64,000 nt of DNA from Aurantiacibacter atlanticus (GTDB lineage: Bacteria > Pseudomonadota > Alphaproteobacteria > Sphingomonadales > Sphingomonadaceae). The notes beneath the pieces are model-generated. The model was not told the origin of the DNA and did no database searches. It was given only the letters and a program-made list of their open reading frames with translations. Positions 53,361-63,985 of the stretch are shown in pieces (the first letter of the stretch is position 1; each line of letters begins with the position of its first letter). Location of the stretch: assembly GCF_001077815.2 (NCBI RefSeq), contig NZ_CP011310.1:1488001-1552000 (forward strand). Reading direction: 5' to 3'. The position numbers and the translations under genes were made by a program.

Positions 53361-56033
53361 ATGCAATCGACCAATGATATTCGCCGTGCGTTTCTGGACT
53401 ATTTCGCGCAAGCCGATCACGAGATCGTGCCATCGGCTCCGCTCGTCCCGTATAACGATCCTTCTCTCATGTTCGTCAATGCAGGCATGGTGCCTTTCAA
53501 GAACGTGTTCACGGGGGTCGAGACGCCGCCTGCGCCGCGTGCCACCAGCAGTCAGAAGTGCGTTCGCGCGGGCGGCAAGCACAATGATCTCGATAACGTA
53601 GGATACACAGCGCGCCATCTCACATTCTTCGAGATGCTCGGCAATTTCAGTTTCGGCGATTATTTCAAGGAACGCGCGATCGAATTGGCCTGGAACATGG
53701 TCACCAGGGAATTCGGTCTCGCAGCAGATCGGCTGACCGTCACTGTCTACCACACAGATGACGAGGCTTACGCCCTCTGGAAGAAGATCGCTGGCTTGCC
53801 CGATGAACGCATCATTCGCATTGCGACCAATGACAATTTCTGGGCGATGGGTTCGGATGGCCCTTGCGGACCGAGTTCCGAAATTTTCTGGGACCACGGG
53901 CCGGACGTGGCAGGTGGTCCTCCCGGCTCACCTGAAGAGGACGGGGACCGTTTCGTCGAGGTTTGGAACCTCGTCTTTATGCAGCATGTCCAGCAGGCTG
54001 ATGAGATTACAGGCAATCTGCCGCGTCCCAGTATCGACACCGGAATGGGGCTTGAACGCATGGCGACCGTTCTTCAAGGCGTTCACAACGTCTTTGAAAC
54101 GGATACTTTTTGCAATCTAATCGAGGCGAGCGAAGATCTGCTCAAGGCCAAGGCGGATGAGACCACCATCGCCAGCCATCGTGTGATTGCGGATCACCTG
54201 CGATCCACCAGTTTTCTGATTGCCGATGGCGTGATGCCATCAAATGAAGGCCGCGGGTACGTGCTTCGCCGGATCATGCGGCGGGCCATGCGGCATGCGC
54301 ATTTGCTGGGGGCGGAGCAGCCCTTGATGCACCGTCTTGTGCCAACGCTGATCAGCGAAATGGGTCAGGCCTACCCTGATCTTCCGCGCGGCCAGGCGCT
54401 GATCACTGAAGTGTTGGAGCGGGAAGAGACGCGCTTTCGCCAGACCCTTGAAAAGGGCCTGCGTCTGCTTGATGAAGAAAGTGCCGGTTTACATGAAGGC
54501 GATAATTTGAAGGGTGAGACTGCCTTCAAACTCTACGATACATATGGGTTCCCTTATGATCTTACCGAAGATGCCTTGCGTAACCGCGGCATCAGCGTGG
54601 ACAAGGATGGTTTCGATGCTGCCATGGCGCGGCAGAAAGCAGCCGCCCGTGCCGCGTGGAAAGGCACAGGCGCCGCAGCCGACGAAGAGCTGTGGTTCGA
54701 CATTGCCGAACGCGAAGGCGCAACCGAATTTACCGGCTATAGCGCTGTCGAGGGTGAAGGCCACGTCGTTGCGCTGGTGGTGGATGGCAAGGAGGTCCAG
54801 TCTGCCGATAGCGGGCAGGACGTCACCGTGCTCACCAATCAGACACCGTTCTATGGCGAAAGTGGTGGGCAGGCTGGCGATGCCGGTGAAATAAATGGCG
54901 ATCACCGCCTGGAAATTGAGGTTGAGGATACGTCCAAGCCGCTTGGTCGGCTGCATGCGCATAATGGCAAGATCACATCCGGGCGGATTTCAGTGGGTGA
55001 TACGGTCCACCTTGCAGTCGATGCAGAACGGCGCGATCAGATACGAGCTAACCATTCGGCAACGCATCTGGTCCATGCCGCGCTGCGGCACCATTTGGGT
55101 GATCATGTAACGCAAAAGGGATCACTGGTAGCACCAGAGCGGCTCCGCTTCGATTTCTCGCATCCCAAGCCTATGTCGCCATCGCAAATCATGGCGATCG
55201 AGGCCGAAGTGAATGCCGAAATCCGCGCTAACGACGAGGTGGTGACCCGCTTGATGAGCCCGGATGATGCCATTGAAGCAGGGGCGATGGCCTTATTTGG
55301 CGAAAAATACGGCGAAGAAGTTCGCGTGCTCTCTATTGGCCGTTCAGACTGGAATAGCTCAGGCTATAATTATTCTGTTGAATTATGTGGTGGCACCCAT
55401 GTCCGTGCAACTGGGGATATCGGCCTGTTCCGCATTGTTTCCGAAAGTGCGGTATCATCAGGTGTCAGACGGATTGAGGCGCTGACCGGAGAGGCTGCGC
55501 GTCAATGGCTGGTAGCACGCGAGGAATCACTGAAGACCGTTGCTGCCACGCTTAAGACCGCGCCTGACGAAGTAGAAGGCCGCGTTGCCGCTCTGGTCGA
55601 TGAGCGCAAGCGCCTGGAACGCGAACTTGCCGAAGCGAAAAAGCAGCTCGCGCTTGGCGGCGGGGCAGGAGGTGCCGCTCCTGCTGCAAATGAGGATATC
55701 GGCGGTATCGCTTATTCGGGCCAGGTCATTGATGGCATCGATCCCAAGGAATTGCGTGGGCTTCTGGACGAGGCGAAGTCTCGGCTTGGAACGGGCGCTG
55801 CAGCAATCGTGGCGGTGAATGATGGCAAAGCGGCCATAGCTGCAGCGGTCACGAACGACCTTTTAGAGCGCCTCAGCGCGGTCGATCTCGTGCGCGCAGG
55901 TGTCGAAGCGGTTGGCGGAAAGGGCGGCGGTGGCCGCCCGGATATGGCGCAAGGTGGCGGACCAGATGGGGATAAGGCAGATGCGGCAATAGACGCCGTC
56001 CGCAAGGTTATCGCCAGCAAGGTCAGTGCCTGA
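53361..56033 (+). CDS. alaS: Alanine-tRNA ligase
   Basis: An 890-residue class II synthetase charging tRNA-Ala. The order is complete: aminoacylation core from [20 protein letters not shown] through [16 protein letters not shown] and [17 protein letters not shown], tRNA-recognition helices, the editing domain with zinc ligands [12 protein letters not shown] and [15 protein letters not shown], and the C-terminal DHHA1/C-Ala domain with a Gly-rich stretch ([16 protein letters not shown]). The start at 53361 is the family start; an in-frame TTG at 53310 would add 17 residues and has AGGAAG before it, so it cannot be fully excluded. Confidence 0.97.
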   Translation: MQSTNDIRRAFLDYFAQADHEIVPSAPLVPYNDPSLMFVNAGMVPFKNVFTGVETPPAPRATSSQKCVRAGGKHNDLDNVGYTARHLTFFEMLGNFSFGDYFKERAIELAWNMVTREFGLAADRLTVTVYHTDDEAYALWKKIAGLPDERIIRIATNDNFWAMGSDGPCGPSSEIFWDHGPDVAGGPPGSPEEDGDRFVEVWNLVFMQHVQQADEITGNLPRPSIDTGMGLERMATVLQGVHNVFETDTFCNLIEASEDLLKAKADETTIASHRVIADHLRSTSFLIADGVMPSNEGRGYVLRRIMRRAMRHAHLLGAEQPLMHRLVPTLISEMGQAYPDLPRGQALITEVLEREETRFRQTLEKGLRLLDEESAGLHEGDNLKGETAFKLYDTYGFPYDLTEDALRNRGISVDKDGFDAAMARQKAAARAAWKGTGAAADEELWFDIAEREGATEFTGYSAVEGEGHVVALVVDGKEVQSADSGQDVTVLTNQTPFYGESGGQAGDAGEINGDHRLEIEVEDTSKPLGRLHAHNGKITSGRISVGDTVHLAVDAERRDQIRANHSATHLVHAALRHHLGDHVTQKGSLVAPERLRFDFSHPKPMSPSQIMAIEAEVNAEIRANDEVVTRLMSPDDAIEAGAMALFGEKYGEEVRVLSIGRSDWNSSGYNYSVELCGGTHVRATGDIGLFRIVSESAVSSGVRRIEALTGEAARQWLVAREESLKTVAATLKTAPDEVEGRVAALVDERKRLERELAEAKKQLALGGGAGGAAPAANEDIGGIAYSGQVIDGIDPKELRGLLDEAKSRLGTGAAAIVAVNDGKAAIAAAVTNDLLERLSAVDLVRAGVEAVGGKGGGGRPDMAQGGGPDGDKADAAIDAVRKVIASKVSA

Positions 56034-56050
56034 ATTTAAGGCCGCAAGAC

Positions 56051-56079
56051 CGGTCGGGACAGATTGCTCTGCCCGACCG
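56051..56079. terminator. Hairpin between alaS and the convergent small gene
   Basis: CGGTCGGG-A-CAGA-TTGC-TCTG-CCCGACCG, a 12-bp nearly perfect stem 18 bases after the alaS stop. There is no T-run on either side, but its place between two convergent genes suggests a shared terminator. Confidence 0.6.
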
Positions 56080-56096
56080 CGCTTGCGAATTAACCG

Positions 56097-56267
56097 CTAG
56101 CCCACACGATTTTGCGAAGAACGGCGACGGTCGCCCTCGCTGCCACGCGGCACGTCCTTCATATTGCGTTCGTGCCGCGCATTTGCGGGGCTGCCATCAG
56201 CGACATTGGCTGGCTTGAACTTCTCGTCATTCGAAGTTGGCTTGGTAGGATCAGTTTTCTTGCTCAT
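56097..56267 (-). CDS. Small hydrophilic protein (56 aa)
   Basis: A 56-residue very polar protein, MSKKTDPTKPTSNDEKFKPA then NVADGSPANARHERNMKDVP and a basic end. The start at 56267 is well supported by AAAGGAG seven bases upstream; an in-frame ATG ten codons further up has no such signal. It is rich in Asn, Asp, Lys and Arg, lacks hydrophobic segments, and is probably disordered. It recalls small stress-related sphingomonad proteins in composition but I do not recognise the family. Confidence 0.65.
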   Translation of the reverse strand: MSKKTDPTKPTSNDEKFKPANVADGSPANARHERNMKDVPRGSEGDRRRSSQNRVG

Positions 56268-56321
56268 TCGATCTCTCCTTTCCCTACCAACGGTCAAAGC
56301 CCGCTGAGTGTCCCGGGAAGA

Positions 56322-58088
56322 TCAATTTTCGGCGGTGCTGGTGCGCAATTTCGGTTTGTGTTCAAGCGCGCCGTCGCGTTGAATTCGCACGCGATATTCG
56401 TCACGTTTTTCATGGATTGAGGCAATTACCGGACCCATCGGTACGCCGATGTCGACCAGCGCTGCCTCCGATAGCTGCAATGAGCTTTCGAGTGTTTCGG
56501 GCACTGCTGTGCTGGCCCCGCAGCGATAAAGCTCCGCTGCGTGGAAACTGTCTCGCGCGCGAGCAATGATCGGCAAATCAGGGTGGGAAGCGCGCAGCTT
56601 GCGGACCATGCGCTGGGCCAGGATATGTTCGTCCATTGTCAGGATGACCGCAGGTGCATGGCCAATGCCGAGATTGTCCAGCGCGTCTTCCCGCAAGGCA
56701 TTGCCGAACACCGCATAATAGCCTTCATGGCGCGCTTCTTCGACCAGATCGGGATTGGAATCGATCGCGACATAGGGCTGGTCATGACGCTGAAGCATTT
56801 GCGCAACCAGCTTTCCGACACGGCCAAAGCCGACAATGACAACACGGGGTGCCTCGGCATCGCCATCCAGCTCATCCAGTGAAGGCGCGGGCTCAACGCG
56901 GCGGGCGACCATCTTGCCCAGCAAGGCAAGCAACGGTGTGATCGTAAGGCCAATGGCGGTAACGATCTGCCAGAATTGCGCTGTACCGGGCTGTATCAGC
57001 ATCGCCCCGGCACCGGCAGACAGCACGATCAGCGTGGTTTCAGAAGGGCTGGCCATCAGTATGCCGGTTTCTGTCGCGGTCGCCCTGCGCGCACCCATGA
57101 GCCGCAGCAATACGCCTGTCACCACGGCCTTCAGTACCAGAACGCCCACAACCGCGCCCGCGATGAGCGCGAGATTATCCCAGATAGTGGCAAGGTCGAT
57201 ACCCATGCCCACGGTGATGAGGAACACACCCAGCGCAAGCCCCTTGAACGGCTCCATTATGCCTTCGACCTCGGTGTGATACTCTGTCTCTGCAATCAGC
57301 AATCCGGCGATCAATGCCCCTACAATAGGTGAAAGGCCGACAATGGTTGTGGCGAGGCTGGCGCCGATCACCACCAGCATGCTGGCGGCGAGAAACAGTT
57401 CCGGGCTCTTCGTGCGGGCGGCTTGCGCAAACAGGCGGGGCAGCAACAGGCGCCCGGCAATCATCATGACGGCGATCACAAGCCCGCCTTTCCAAAGCGT
57501 TTCCAGCAATCCACCCAATCCCTCTGCATCGGCATTGGGGGCCAGCGCGCCAAGCAGGAATATGATCGGGACGATCATGATATCCTCAAACAACAGCATC
57601 GACAGGGCTGCGCGGCCAACCGGCGTATTCGTCCCGGAAATCGGCAGAACGAGCGCTGTCGATGAAAAGGCAAGCGCAAGGCCAAGGGCGAGGGCGCCTG
57701 TCCAATATTGGCCCATCATCGAAAGCACCGATGCCAGCATTGTCCCGATGACCAATAATTCCAGCGCACCAAGCCCGAACACTAATTTGCGCAATTGCCA
57801 AAGGCGGTTGAAGCTCAGTTCCAGCCCGATACTGAACAGCAGCAGGATGATGCCGAATTCGGCAAAGGGTTCAAGCCGTTCGGGATCAGTGATCGTGATA
57901 TGGCTAAGCCATTCATATTCAAACACCATCCGGCCAAGGCCATATGGTCCGACAAGCAGCCCTACCAGAATGAACCCGATGATCGGGGTGACTCGAAAGC
58001 GCGCAAATAGCGGGATGATGATGCCTGTTGCGCCAAGGATGACCAAGGCATCCTTCATGAGTGGTGAAATTGCTTCGGCTCCGTGCAT
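56322..58088 (-). CDS. CPA2-family cation/proton antiporter (KefB/YbaL-like)
   Basis: A 588-residue inner-membrane antiporter. About twelve to thirteen membrane segments (residues 10-385, including PIIGFILVGLLVGPYGLG, SSTALVLPISGTN, LLFEDIMIVPIIFLLG with the transport-site Asp) are followed by a cytoplasmic TrkA-N/RCK domain beginning PRVVIVGFGRVGKLVAQML that should bind NAD(H) and gate the channel. There is no TrkA-C domain. It exports K+ (or Na+) against protons. The start at 58088 (MHGAEAISPLM) is preferred over 58124. Single gene. Confidence 0.92.
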   Translation of the reverse strand: MHGAEAISPLMKDALVILGATGIIIPLFARFRVTPIIGFILVGLLVGPYGLGRMVFEYEWLSHITITDPERLEPFAEFGIILLLFSIGLELSFNRLWQLRKLVFGLGALELLVIGTMLASVLSMMGQYWTGALALGLALAFSSTALVLPISGTNTPVGRAALSMLLFEDIMIVPIIFLLGALAPNADAEGLGGLLETLWKGGLVIAVMMIAGRLLLPRLFAQAARTKSPELFLAASMLVVIGASLATTIVGLSPIVGALIAGLLIAETEYHTEVEGIMEPFKGLALGVFLITVGMGIDLATIWDNLALIAGAVVGVLVLKAVVTGVLLRLMGARRATATETGILMASPSETTLIVLSAGAGAMLIQPGTAQFWQIVTAIGLTITPLLALLGKMVARRVEPAPSLDELDGDAEAPRVVIVGFGRVGKLVAQMLQRHDQPYVAIDSNPDLVEEARHEGYYAVFGNALREDALDNLGIGHAPAVILTMDEHILAQRMVRKLRASHPDLPIIARARDSFHAAELYRCGASTAVPETLESSLQLSEAALVDIGVPMGPVIASIHEKRDEYRVRIQRDGALEHKPKLRTSTAEN

Positions 58089-58124
58089 GGCGATGGTGTA
58101 TGACAGGCTTGATGCAGGCCGCAA

Positions 58125-58457
58125 TGGACAATTCAGGAGAAAATGGCCGCGAGGTTGGTCGTGGTCGGTGGTGGTCCTGTCGATATGGCGCTACTCGGGT
58201 TTCCCTTCTGCAATGGCAGTAGCGACCCGACAGCCGGATTGCGCATGGTAACCAGGCTGCGCGATTGGCGCGTGGGGCAGATCCCAATCAGTTGCTCCAC
58301 TGCTTCTGGACTGGATGCATGGATGCCATTTGTAAGGATGCTGCACCAGGCCGGCGACCGGTGAACTAAACTTGCGCTGTGAAGCATCGGGGGAAACTCC
58401 CTTGCGAATTGCGCCGGACCCCGTGACACAGATCAACGGATCGCTAAGCATGGGCAC
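58125..58457. other. Divergent gap between antiporter and putP
   Basis: I see no gene or recognisable RNA in these 330 bases. Open frames exist on both strands (for example 58133-58429 minus) but their composition is not that of a protein. The stretch must hold the promoters of the antiporter gene and putP. Confidence 0.4.
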
Positions 58458-59939
58458 ATGCAGACATCAACGATCATCGCTCTCGCCGCTTATTTCATTC
58501 TAATGCTTGCTATCGGCCTTTACGCCTGGAAGCGCTCGACCGAGGATAGCGAAGGGTATTTGCTCGGTGGACGGAATCTGCATCCGGCGGTCGCGGCGCT
58601 TTCTGCCGGGGCGTCCGACATGTCGGGCTGGCTGCTGCTTGGCCTGCCCGGCGCGCTTTACGCAACGGGGCTGGTCGAGGCGTGGATAGGTATCGGGCTT
58701 TTTGTCGGCGCAGTGGTGAACTGGATCGTCGTGGCTCCGCGCCTGCGCCAGCAGACGGTGGATTATGGCAATGCGCTGACAATCCCGGAATTCCTTGCCA
58801 ATCGCTTTCCTGACAAGGCGGTGGCCCTGCGAGTGGTTTCCGCGATCATTATCGTCGTGTTTTTTGCGGTCTATTCCGCGGCGGGCCTCGTGGGTGGAGG
58901 CCTGCTGTTCGAAAGCACCTTTATCGATGGCCAGGTCATGGGTTTCAGTCCCTATATGGCTGGCGTGATGCTCACAGCTCTGGTCGTATTGGCCTATACG
59001 ATGGTGGGAGGATTTCTGGCGGTTAGCCTGACAGATTTCGTGCAGGGCTGCATCATGGTGCTGGCGCTGGTCGTGATGCCGCTGGTGGTGCTTTACGGGC
59101 AGGGCGGTGGAGGCATTGGCCAGATGACGCAGACCCTGAAAAGCATGGATCCTGATTTCCTCAGCTGGTTCAGCGGATTGAGCGTGATTGGCTTCCTCAG
59201 CGCCGTGGCATGGGGCCTTGGCTATTTCGGGCAGCCACATATCATCGTGCGTTTCATGGCAGTGCGCGAGGGCGGGATTCCCGCGGCTCGCAATATCGGG
59301 TTAAGCTGGATGGCGGTCGCACTGATCGGTGCGCTCGGCATTGGTCTTGCCGGACGCGCCTATGTGGAGCGCAATCCGGCCCTGACGCTGGAGAACCCGG
59401 AAACGATCTTTATCCTGCTCGCCAACACGCTGTTTCATCCCTTTGTGACCGGCTTCCTGCTGGCGGCTTTGCTCGCTGCTATCATGTCAACGATCTCCAG
59501 CCAGTTGCTGGTCAGCTCCAGCTCTTTGGCGGAAGATTTTTACCGCCTGTTCCTGAAAAAGAACGCAAGCGAACGCGAGATGGTCAATGTCGGCCGCGTC
59601 AGCGTGGCATTGGTTGCAGTGGCTGCCATCGTCATTGCGAGCGACCCTGAAAGCGGTGTTCTGGCGCTGGTCGCCAATGCGTGGGCAGGCTTTGGCGCGG
59701 CGTTCGGCCCGCTGATCATTCTATCGCTGACATGGAAACGCATGACCGGTGCGGGCGCCGTTGCGGGTCTCGTGACGGGCGCTGTGGTAGTGATGGCGTG
59801 GATTGCGCTCGGCTGGAACGGTGCGTTCCTTGGTGGGCCGGGCGTGTATGAAATCATTCCGGGTTTTGTCGCCGCCTGGCTGGCAATCTGGCTGGTGAGC
59901 AAGGCGACGAGAAAGGACGCGCCCGTGCTGGAGGCCTAG
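58458..59939 (+). CDS. putP: Sodium/proline symporter
   Basis: A 493-residue member of the sodium:solute symporter family with about thirteen membrane segments. PutP-type signatures include LGGRNLHPAVAALSAGASDMSGWLLLGLPG near the N-terminus, with residues of the sodium site in AGASDMSGW, GGFLAVSLTDFVQG and AAIMSTISSQLLVSSSSLAEDFY. It imports proline with Na+ for use as nutrient or osmoprotectant. Its end overlaps that of the convergent GNAT-nitrilase gene by four bases. Confidence 0.93.
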   Translation: MQTSTIIALAAYFILMLAIGLYAWKRSTEDSEGYLLGGRNLHPAVAALSAGASDMSGWLLLGLPGALYATGLVEAWIGIGLFVGAVVNWIVVAPRLRQQTVDYGNALTIPEFLANRFPDKAVALRVVSAIIIVVFFAVYSAAGLVGGGLLFESTFIDGQVMGFSPYMAGVMLTALVVLAYTMVGGFLAVSLTDFVQGCIMVLALVVMPLVVLYGQGGGGIGQMTQTLKSMDPDFLSWFSGLSVIGFLSAVAWGLGYFGQPHIIVRFMAVREGGIPAARNIGLSWMAVALIGALGIGLAGRAYVERNPALTLENPETIFILLANTLFHPFVTGFLLAALLAAIMSTISSQLLVSSSSLAEDFYRLFLKKNASEREMVNVGRVSVALVAVAAIVIASDPESGVLALVANAWAGFGAAFGPLIILSLTWKRMTGAGAVAGLVTGAVVVMAWIALGWNGAFLGGPGVYEIIPGFVAAWLAIWLVSKATRKDAPVLEA

Positions 59940-61537
59940 CCTCCGCCGGGCCCATGCTGCTGCATTGGCGGCGGGCCTGATGGGTCATTTTGTGTCGCAC
60001 CTTCGCGGTGCTCCCACTCGATACGATAAAGGTCGAAGCGACGGTCTGCGAGATTGCGGACAGTCCCTTCGGCTCTCGCCCAAGCAAGGTCTGCCAGATT
60101 CACATCGCTGATGGTCAGCGTTTCGACATTTTCGGAGGCCTCCGCAGCGATACCATCGCGTGCGAAGGGGAAGTCGCAGGGCGTCAGTATGCAGCTTTGC
60201 GCATATTGAATGTCCATATTGGCGACATTGGGCAGGTTCCCGACATTGCCGCTCATCACCACATAGCACTGGTTTTCGATCGCGCGGGCCTGCGCACAGT
60301 ATCGCACGCGCATATAGCCCTGTCTGCTGTCCGTACAGAAAGGCACAAAGATGATACGCGCACCTTCGTCACACAGGCGGCGCGCAAGTTCGGGAAATTC
60401 GGAATCGTAACAGATGAGAACGCCAATGGGGCCGCAGTCCGTCTGAATCACATCGACCGCATCGCCGCCACGAATATTCCACCAATACGCCTCGTTAGGA
60501 GTGGGGTGAATCTTTTCCTGTTCGTGGATTGAACCATCGCGCAGGCACACCATCGCGACATTGTGGATGTCGCCATCCTCCATGCGTGTCGGGTGCGATC
60601 CACCGATGATATTGATATTATATCTGAGCGCCATTTCCGAGAGCGCCTCTCGGATGCGGGGCGTATAATCGGACAAGCATTCAATGCTTTCAAGCGGGGA
60701 TAATTCTTTCTCTTCAGCGCTCAATAGCATCAGCGTGAAAAGTTCAGGAAAGAGGATGAAATCCGCTTCGTAATCGCTTGCAACGTCTACAAAATATTTG
60801 ATCTGGCGCAGGAATTCGTCAAAATCCTTAACCGCACGCGCCTGCAATTGACAGGTTGCGACCCGCACATTTTCAACCCCTCGCGGAACGCGGGCCTGCG
60901 GGCTGGCTTCCTGATCGACGAAGGGGTTTCGCCATACCATGTGGACCGCATTGCCGCGGCTGTTGGAATCTTCCGGCAGGTATTTTGCCAAGACGCCAAT
61001 AGGTTCAAAGCCGTTGGCAAGCTGGAAGCGCAGGACAGGATCATGGATTTTCCCGGAAATTACCTGATCAAGATAATCTGCCGGCCCATCCACCCGACGC
61101 CAGCTTTTGCGCAGGTTCGGCATGCGTCCGCCAAAGACGATACCTTTGAGTTCGAGCTGTTCGGCCAGCTTTCGCCGTTCTTCATATAGGCGCCTGCCGA
61201 TACGCGTGCCGCGCACCTTGGGGTCAACGCACATTTCATAGCCATATAGCCAGTCGCCCAATGGATCATGGCGGCTGCCATAACCATTGCCGGTAATTTC
61301 GTCCCAGCTATGCGGACGCAGCGCCTTATCACCGCTGATGCGCATGGTGGCGCAATAGCCGATCAGCTTGTCATCCAGCAGGGCCACAAAGCAGCCTTGC
61401 GGATAATTGTTCAGCTGCCCGCGAATTTCGCCCTGTGTATAGGGCGCAAAATCATCATAGACACGCTTGGCGAGAGTGGCGATGCGGCGCACATCGCCAC
61501 TCTCGGCCTGGCGAATTTCGAGCCGGGCCTTGGTCAT
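59936..61537 (-). CDS. GNAT acetyltransferase-nitrilase fusion protein
   Basis: A 533-residue two-domain enzyme. Residues about 5-200 are a GNAT acetyltransferase (IRQAESGDVRRIATLAKRVY, CVDPKVRGTRIGRRLYEERR, the acetyl-CoA loop). Residues about 225-490 are a carbon-nitrogen hydrolase with the full triad Glu265 (LFPELFTL), Lys342 (EKIHPTPNE) and Cys376 (VLICYDSEFPEL). The tail is Pro/Gln/Gly-rich. Fusions of this kind occur in several bacteria; whether the GNAT acylates a substrate that the amidase then hydrolyses is not known. GGGGAG precedes the start. It lies 63 bases after icd on the same strand. Confidence 0.9.
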   Translation of the reverse strand: MTKARLEIRQAESGDVRRIATLAKRVYDDFAPYTQGEIRGQLNNYPQGCFVALLDDKLIGYCATMRISGDKALRPHSWDEITGNGYGSRHDPLGDWLYGYEMCVDPKVRGTRIGRRLYEERRKLAEQLELKGIVFGGRMPNLRKSWRRVDGPADYLDQVISGKIHDPVLRFQLANGFEPIGVLAKYLPEDSNSRGNAVHMVWRNPFVDQEASPQARVPRGVENVRVATCQLQARAVKDFDEFLRQIKYFVDVASDYEADFILFPELFTLMLLSAEEKELSPLESIECLSDYTPRIREALSEMALRYNINIIGGSHPTRMEDGDIHNVAMVCLRDGSIHEQEKIHPTPNEAYWWNIRGGDAVDVIQTDCGPIGVLICYDSEFPELARRLCDEGARIIFVPFCTDSRQGYMRVRYCAQARAIENQCYVVMSGNVGNLPNVANMDIQYAQSCILTPCDFPFARDGIAAEASENVETLTISDVNLADLAWARAEGTVRNLADRRFDLYRIEWEHREGATQNDPSGPPPMQQHGPGGG

Positions 61538-61600
61538 GCCGCTCCCCTTTCACACCGGCGAAGGGGGAGGGCATATTGGCCCGCCACGATCACCTTGGGA

Positions 61601-62827
61601 TCAACCCTGTGCCTGCTTGCTCATCTCGGCTTCCAGACCATCGACAATGGCTTCGAAGAACTGCTCTGTCGTCATCCAGCTCTGGCTGGGGCCGATGAGC
61701 AGCGCGAGATCTTTCGTCATCTTGCCATTTTCGACACATTCTATGCAGACGCGCTCCAATGTTTCGGCAAAGGCAACGACATCGGGTGTATTGTCGAAAC
61801 GACCGCGATAGATGAGGCCGCGGGTCCAGGCGAAGATGCTGGCGATGGGGTTGGTGCTGGTCGCCTTGCCTTCCTGATGCTGGCGATAATGGCGGGTTAC
61901 AGTGCCATGTGCGGCTTCCGCTTCCACGGTCTTGCCGTCGGGTGTCATCAAGACCGAGGTCATCAGGCCGAGCGAACCGAAGCCCTGTGCCACGATATCG
62001 GACTGCACATCGCCATCGTAATTCTTGCAGGCCCAGACAAATTTTCCGTTCCACTTGAGCGCGGCCGCAACCATGTCATCGATCAGGCGGTGTTCGTAGC
62101 CAATGCCGGCTTCCTTGAACTTGTCGGCAAACTCGGCGTCGAAAATTTCCTGGAACAAGTCCTTGAAGCGGCCATCATATTTCTTGAGAATGGTGTTCTT
62201 GGTCGAGAGATAGACCGGCCAGCCACGATCAAGCCCGTAATTAAGGCTGGCGCGCGCGAAATCGCGGATCGAATCGTCCAGATTATACATCGCCATAGCG
62301 ACGCCGGGGCTTTCGAATTCAAATACGTCGAGATCAATTTTCTCGCCATCTTCGCCTTCGAACACCAGACGCAGCTTGCCAGCGCCGGGGATCAGCGTGT
62401 CAGTGGCGCGATATTGGTCGCCAAAAGCATGGCGACCCACAACAATCGGATCGGTCCAGCCGGGGACGAGGCGCGGGACGTTATCGATCACGATAGGTTC
62501 GCGGAAAACCACGCCGCCGAGAATATTGCGGATCGTGCCATTGGGCGAACGCCACATCTGCTTGAGATCGAATTCTTCGACGCGCGCTTCATCCGGGGTG
62601 ATGGTGGCGCATTTTACGCCCACGCCATGTTCCTTGATGGCATTGGCGGCATCAATGGTGATCTGATCATCAGTCTCGTCGCGCTTTTCGACCGAGAGAT
62701 CGTAATATTTCAGGTCGACATCGAGGTAGGGAAGGATCAGTCGTTCACGTATCCATTGCCAGATGATCTTCGTCATCTCGTCGCCGTCGATTTCAACGAT
62801 GGGGTTCTTGACCTGAATTTTCGCCAT
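61601..62827 (-). CDS. icd: Isocitrate dehydrogenase, NADP-dependent
   Basis: A 408-residue enzyme of the eukaryote-like (subfamily II) homodimeric class, starting [20 protein letters not shown]. It oxidises isocitrate to 2-oxoglutarate in the TCA cycle. Substrate and metal residues are in RSPNGTIRN (Ser/Asn contacts isocitrate), [38 protein letters not shown] with the metal-binding Asp pair, and [12 protein letters not shown] contacts NADP. Length is normal. Second TCA gene of the window beside mdh. Confidence 0.97.
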   Translation of the reverse strand: MAKIQVKNPIVEIDGDEMTKIIWQWIRERLILPYLDVDLKYYDLSVEKRDETDDQITIDAANAIKEHGVGVKCATITPDEARVEEFDLKQMWRSPNGTIRNILGGVVFREPIVIDNVPRLVPGWTDPIVVGRHAFGDQYRATDTLIPGAGKLRLVFEGEDGEKIDLDVFEFESPGVAMAMYNLDDSIRDFARASLNYGLDRGWPVYLSTKNTILKKYDGRFKDLFQEIFDAEFADKFKEAGIGYEHRLIDDMVAAALKWNGKFVWACKNYDGDVQSDIVAQGFGSLGLMTSVLMTPDGKTVEAEAAHGTVTRHYRQHQEGKATSTNPIASIFAWTRGLIYRGRFDNTPDVVAFAETLERVCIECVENGKMTKDLALLIGPSQSWMTTEQFFEAIVDGLEAEMSKQAQG

Positions 62828-62890
62828 GGGGCTTCCCTGTGTCTCGAATTTCTAGAATGCGGTGAAGTTTGGCGCGTCTTTAGCAGGGCC

Positions 62891-63985
62891 TTAACGAGGT
62901 GCAAGGGATGGCTGGACAGGAATTCGTGCCAATTCGGCAAATGACGCGATCAAGCGAGGAGCGATATGCGCCAATGCGATGGCAGCGCGCGCGCCAATCC
63001 GGCTTTCGGCAGCGTGCCATGCAGCAGATGCAAGCCTGACGGGTCTGCGCGCCAGATTTGCGAAGTTTTTCTGGAATGCGCCGGCGTCCTTTCCCTCCCA
63101 ATGATATTTGGCAGCCATTATACCGCTCGCCAGTGCGATCGAAATGCCCTCTCCGGCAAGCGATGGGATGACTGCGGCCTGATCCCCAAGGCGGTAAAGG
63201 CGGTCTTCTGTATTGCTGCAAATCCAACCGTAAGGCACCGCGCCAATGGTATCGAAGCGTGCATCCTGCCAATCATCGCCCAATCGTTCTGCCAGGGCAG
63301 GGCTTTCGTGAGTCAGCTGTTCGAACAAGTCCACCGGCGATCCGCCTGACCTGGCGAGCGCAGATTTGCGGAGCGCAAGGCAAATGTTGGTAGAGCCATT
63401 TTCCTGCTGCACGATTCCGGCATAGCCACCTTTGAACAAATGCAGTTCGATTGCGCCGCCCAATAATTGGTCCCGCAAAGCGGACCGAGGTAGGCGTAAG
63501 CGCAAACCAAGCGTCTTATCCCTGGCGCGGCGGGGCCGGGAAAGCCCGCGCATGTCATGCTTGCCCACTGCAAGGAAGATTGTCTCCGCCTTCCAATCCA
63601 TTGCATGGCCCTGAGCGGTGCCTTCTGAAATTGCGCGGATAGTATCGCATTCGATCCTCGCTCCGTGCTGCAAGGCGACCTTTCTCATCGCAGAGTCCAA
63701 GGCATGGCGTGACAGGCCATAGCCGGTTTGCGGCAAGTCCATCGAAGCCTCTCTTGCACCAGCGAATAACCTGAGACGCGATACAAATTGCGCACCTGCT
63801 GCATGGATATCCACGCCAAGTGCTCGCAATTGCTCGGCTGTGCGCCAGCTCAGAAATCCGCCGCAAAGGGGATCTCCCACGTCTTCATCGCGGTCGATAA
63901 GAGTGGATGTAATGCCGAACTGCGCCAATCTGATGGCCGCTGCATTTCCGGCAGGCCCGGCCCCAATGATGAGGGGCGAATCCAT
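62891..63985 (-). CDS. FAD-dependent oxidoreductase (geranylgeranyl-reductase-like)
   Basis: A 364-residue flavoprotein of the UbiH/geranylgeranyl-reductase superfamily. The dinucleotide fold opens with LIIGAGPAGNAAAIRLAQFG (GxGxxG at residues 8-13) and ends its second strand with TLIDRDEDVGDPLCGGFLS; the second FAD motif is YRLGDQAAVIPSLAGEGIS. The ATG shares bases with a TGA (TGATG) in a frame open to the window edge, which suggests a tightly coupled upstream gene outside the window. In sphingomonads such a flavoprotein often accompanies a type III polyketide synthase and a methyltransferase; that is only suggested by context I cannot see. Confidence 0.85.
   Translation of the reverse strand: MDSPLIIGAGPAGNAAAIRLAQFGITSTLIDRDEDVGDPLCGGFLSWRTAEQLRALGVDIHAAGAQFVSRLRLFAGAREASMDLPQTGYGLSRHALDSAMRKVALQHGARIECDTIRAISEGTAQGHAMDWKAETIFLAVGKHDMRGLSRPRRARDKTLGLRLRLPRSALRDQLLGGAIELHLFKGGYAGIVQQENGSTNICLALRKSALARSGGSPVDLFEQLTHESPALAERLGDDWQDARFDTIGAVPYGWICSNTEDRLYRLGDQAAVIPSLAGEGISIALASGIMAAKYHWEGKDAGAFQKNFANLARRPVRLASAAWHAAESRIGARAAIALAHIAPRLIASFAELARIPVQPSLAPR

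Noticed and set aside
57343..58251. A 302-codon plus-strand frame opposite the antiporter
   Set aside because: Ser/Pro/Arg-rich mirror of membrane helices; no family features.
61268..62944. A 558-codon plus-strand frame opposite icd and the nitrilase fusion
   Set aside because: It is antisense to two well-identified genes and shows no domain; long mirror frames are common in GC-rich DNA.
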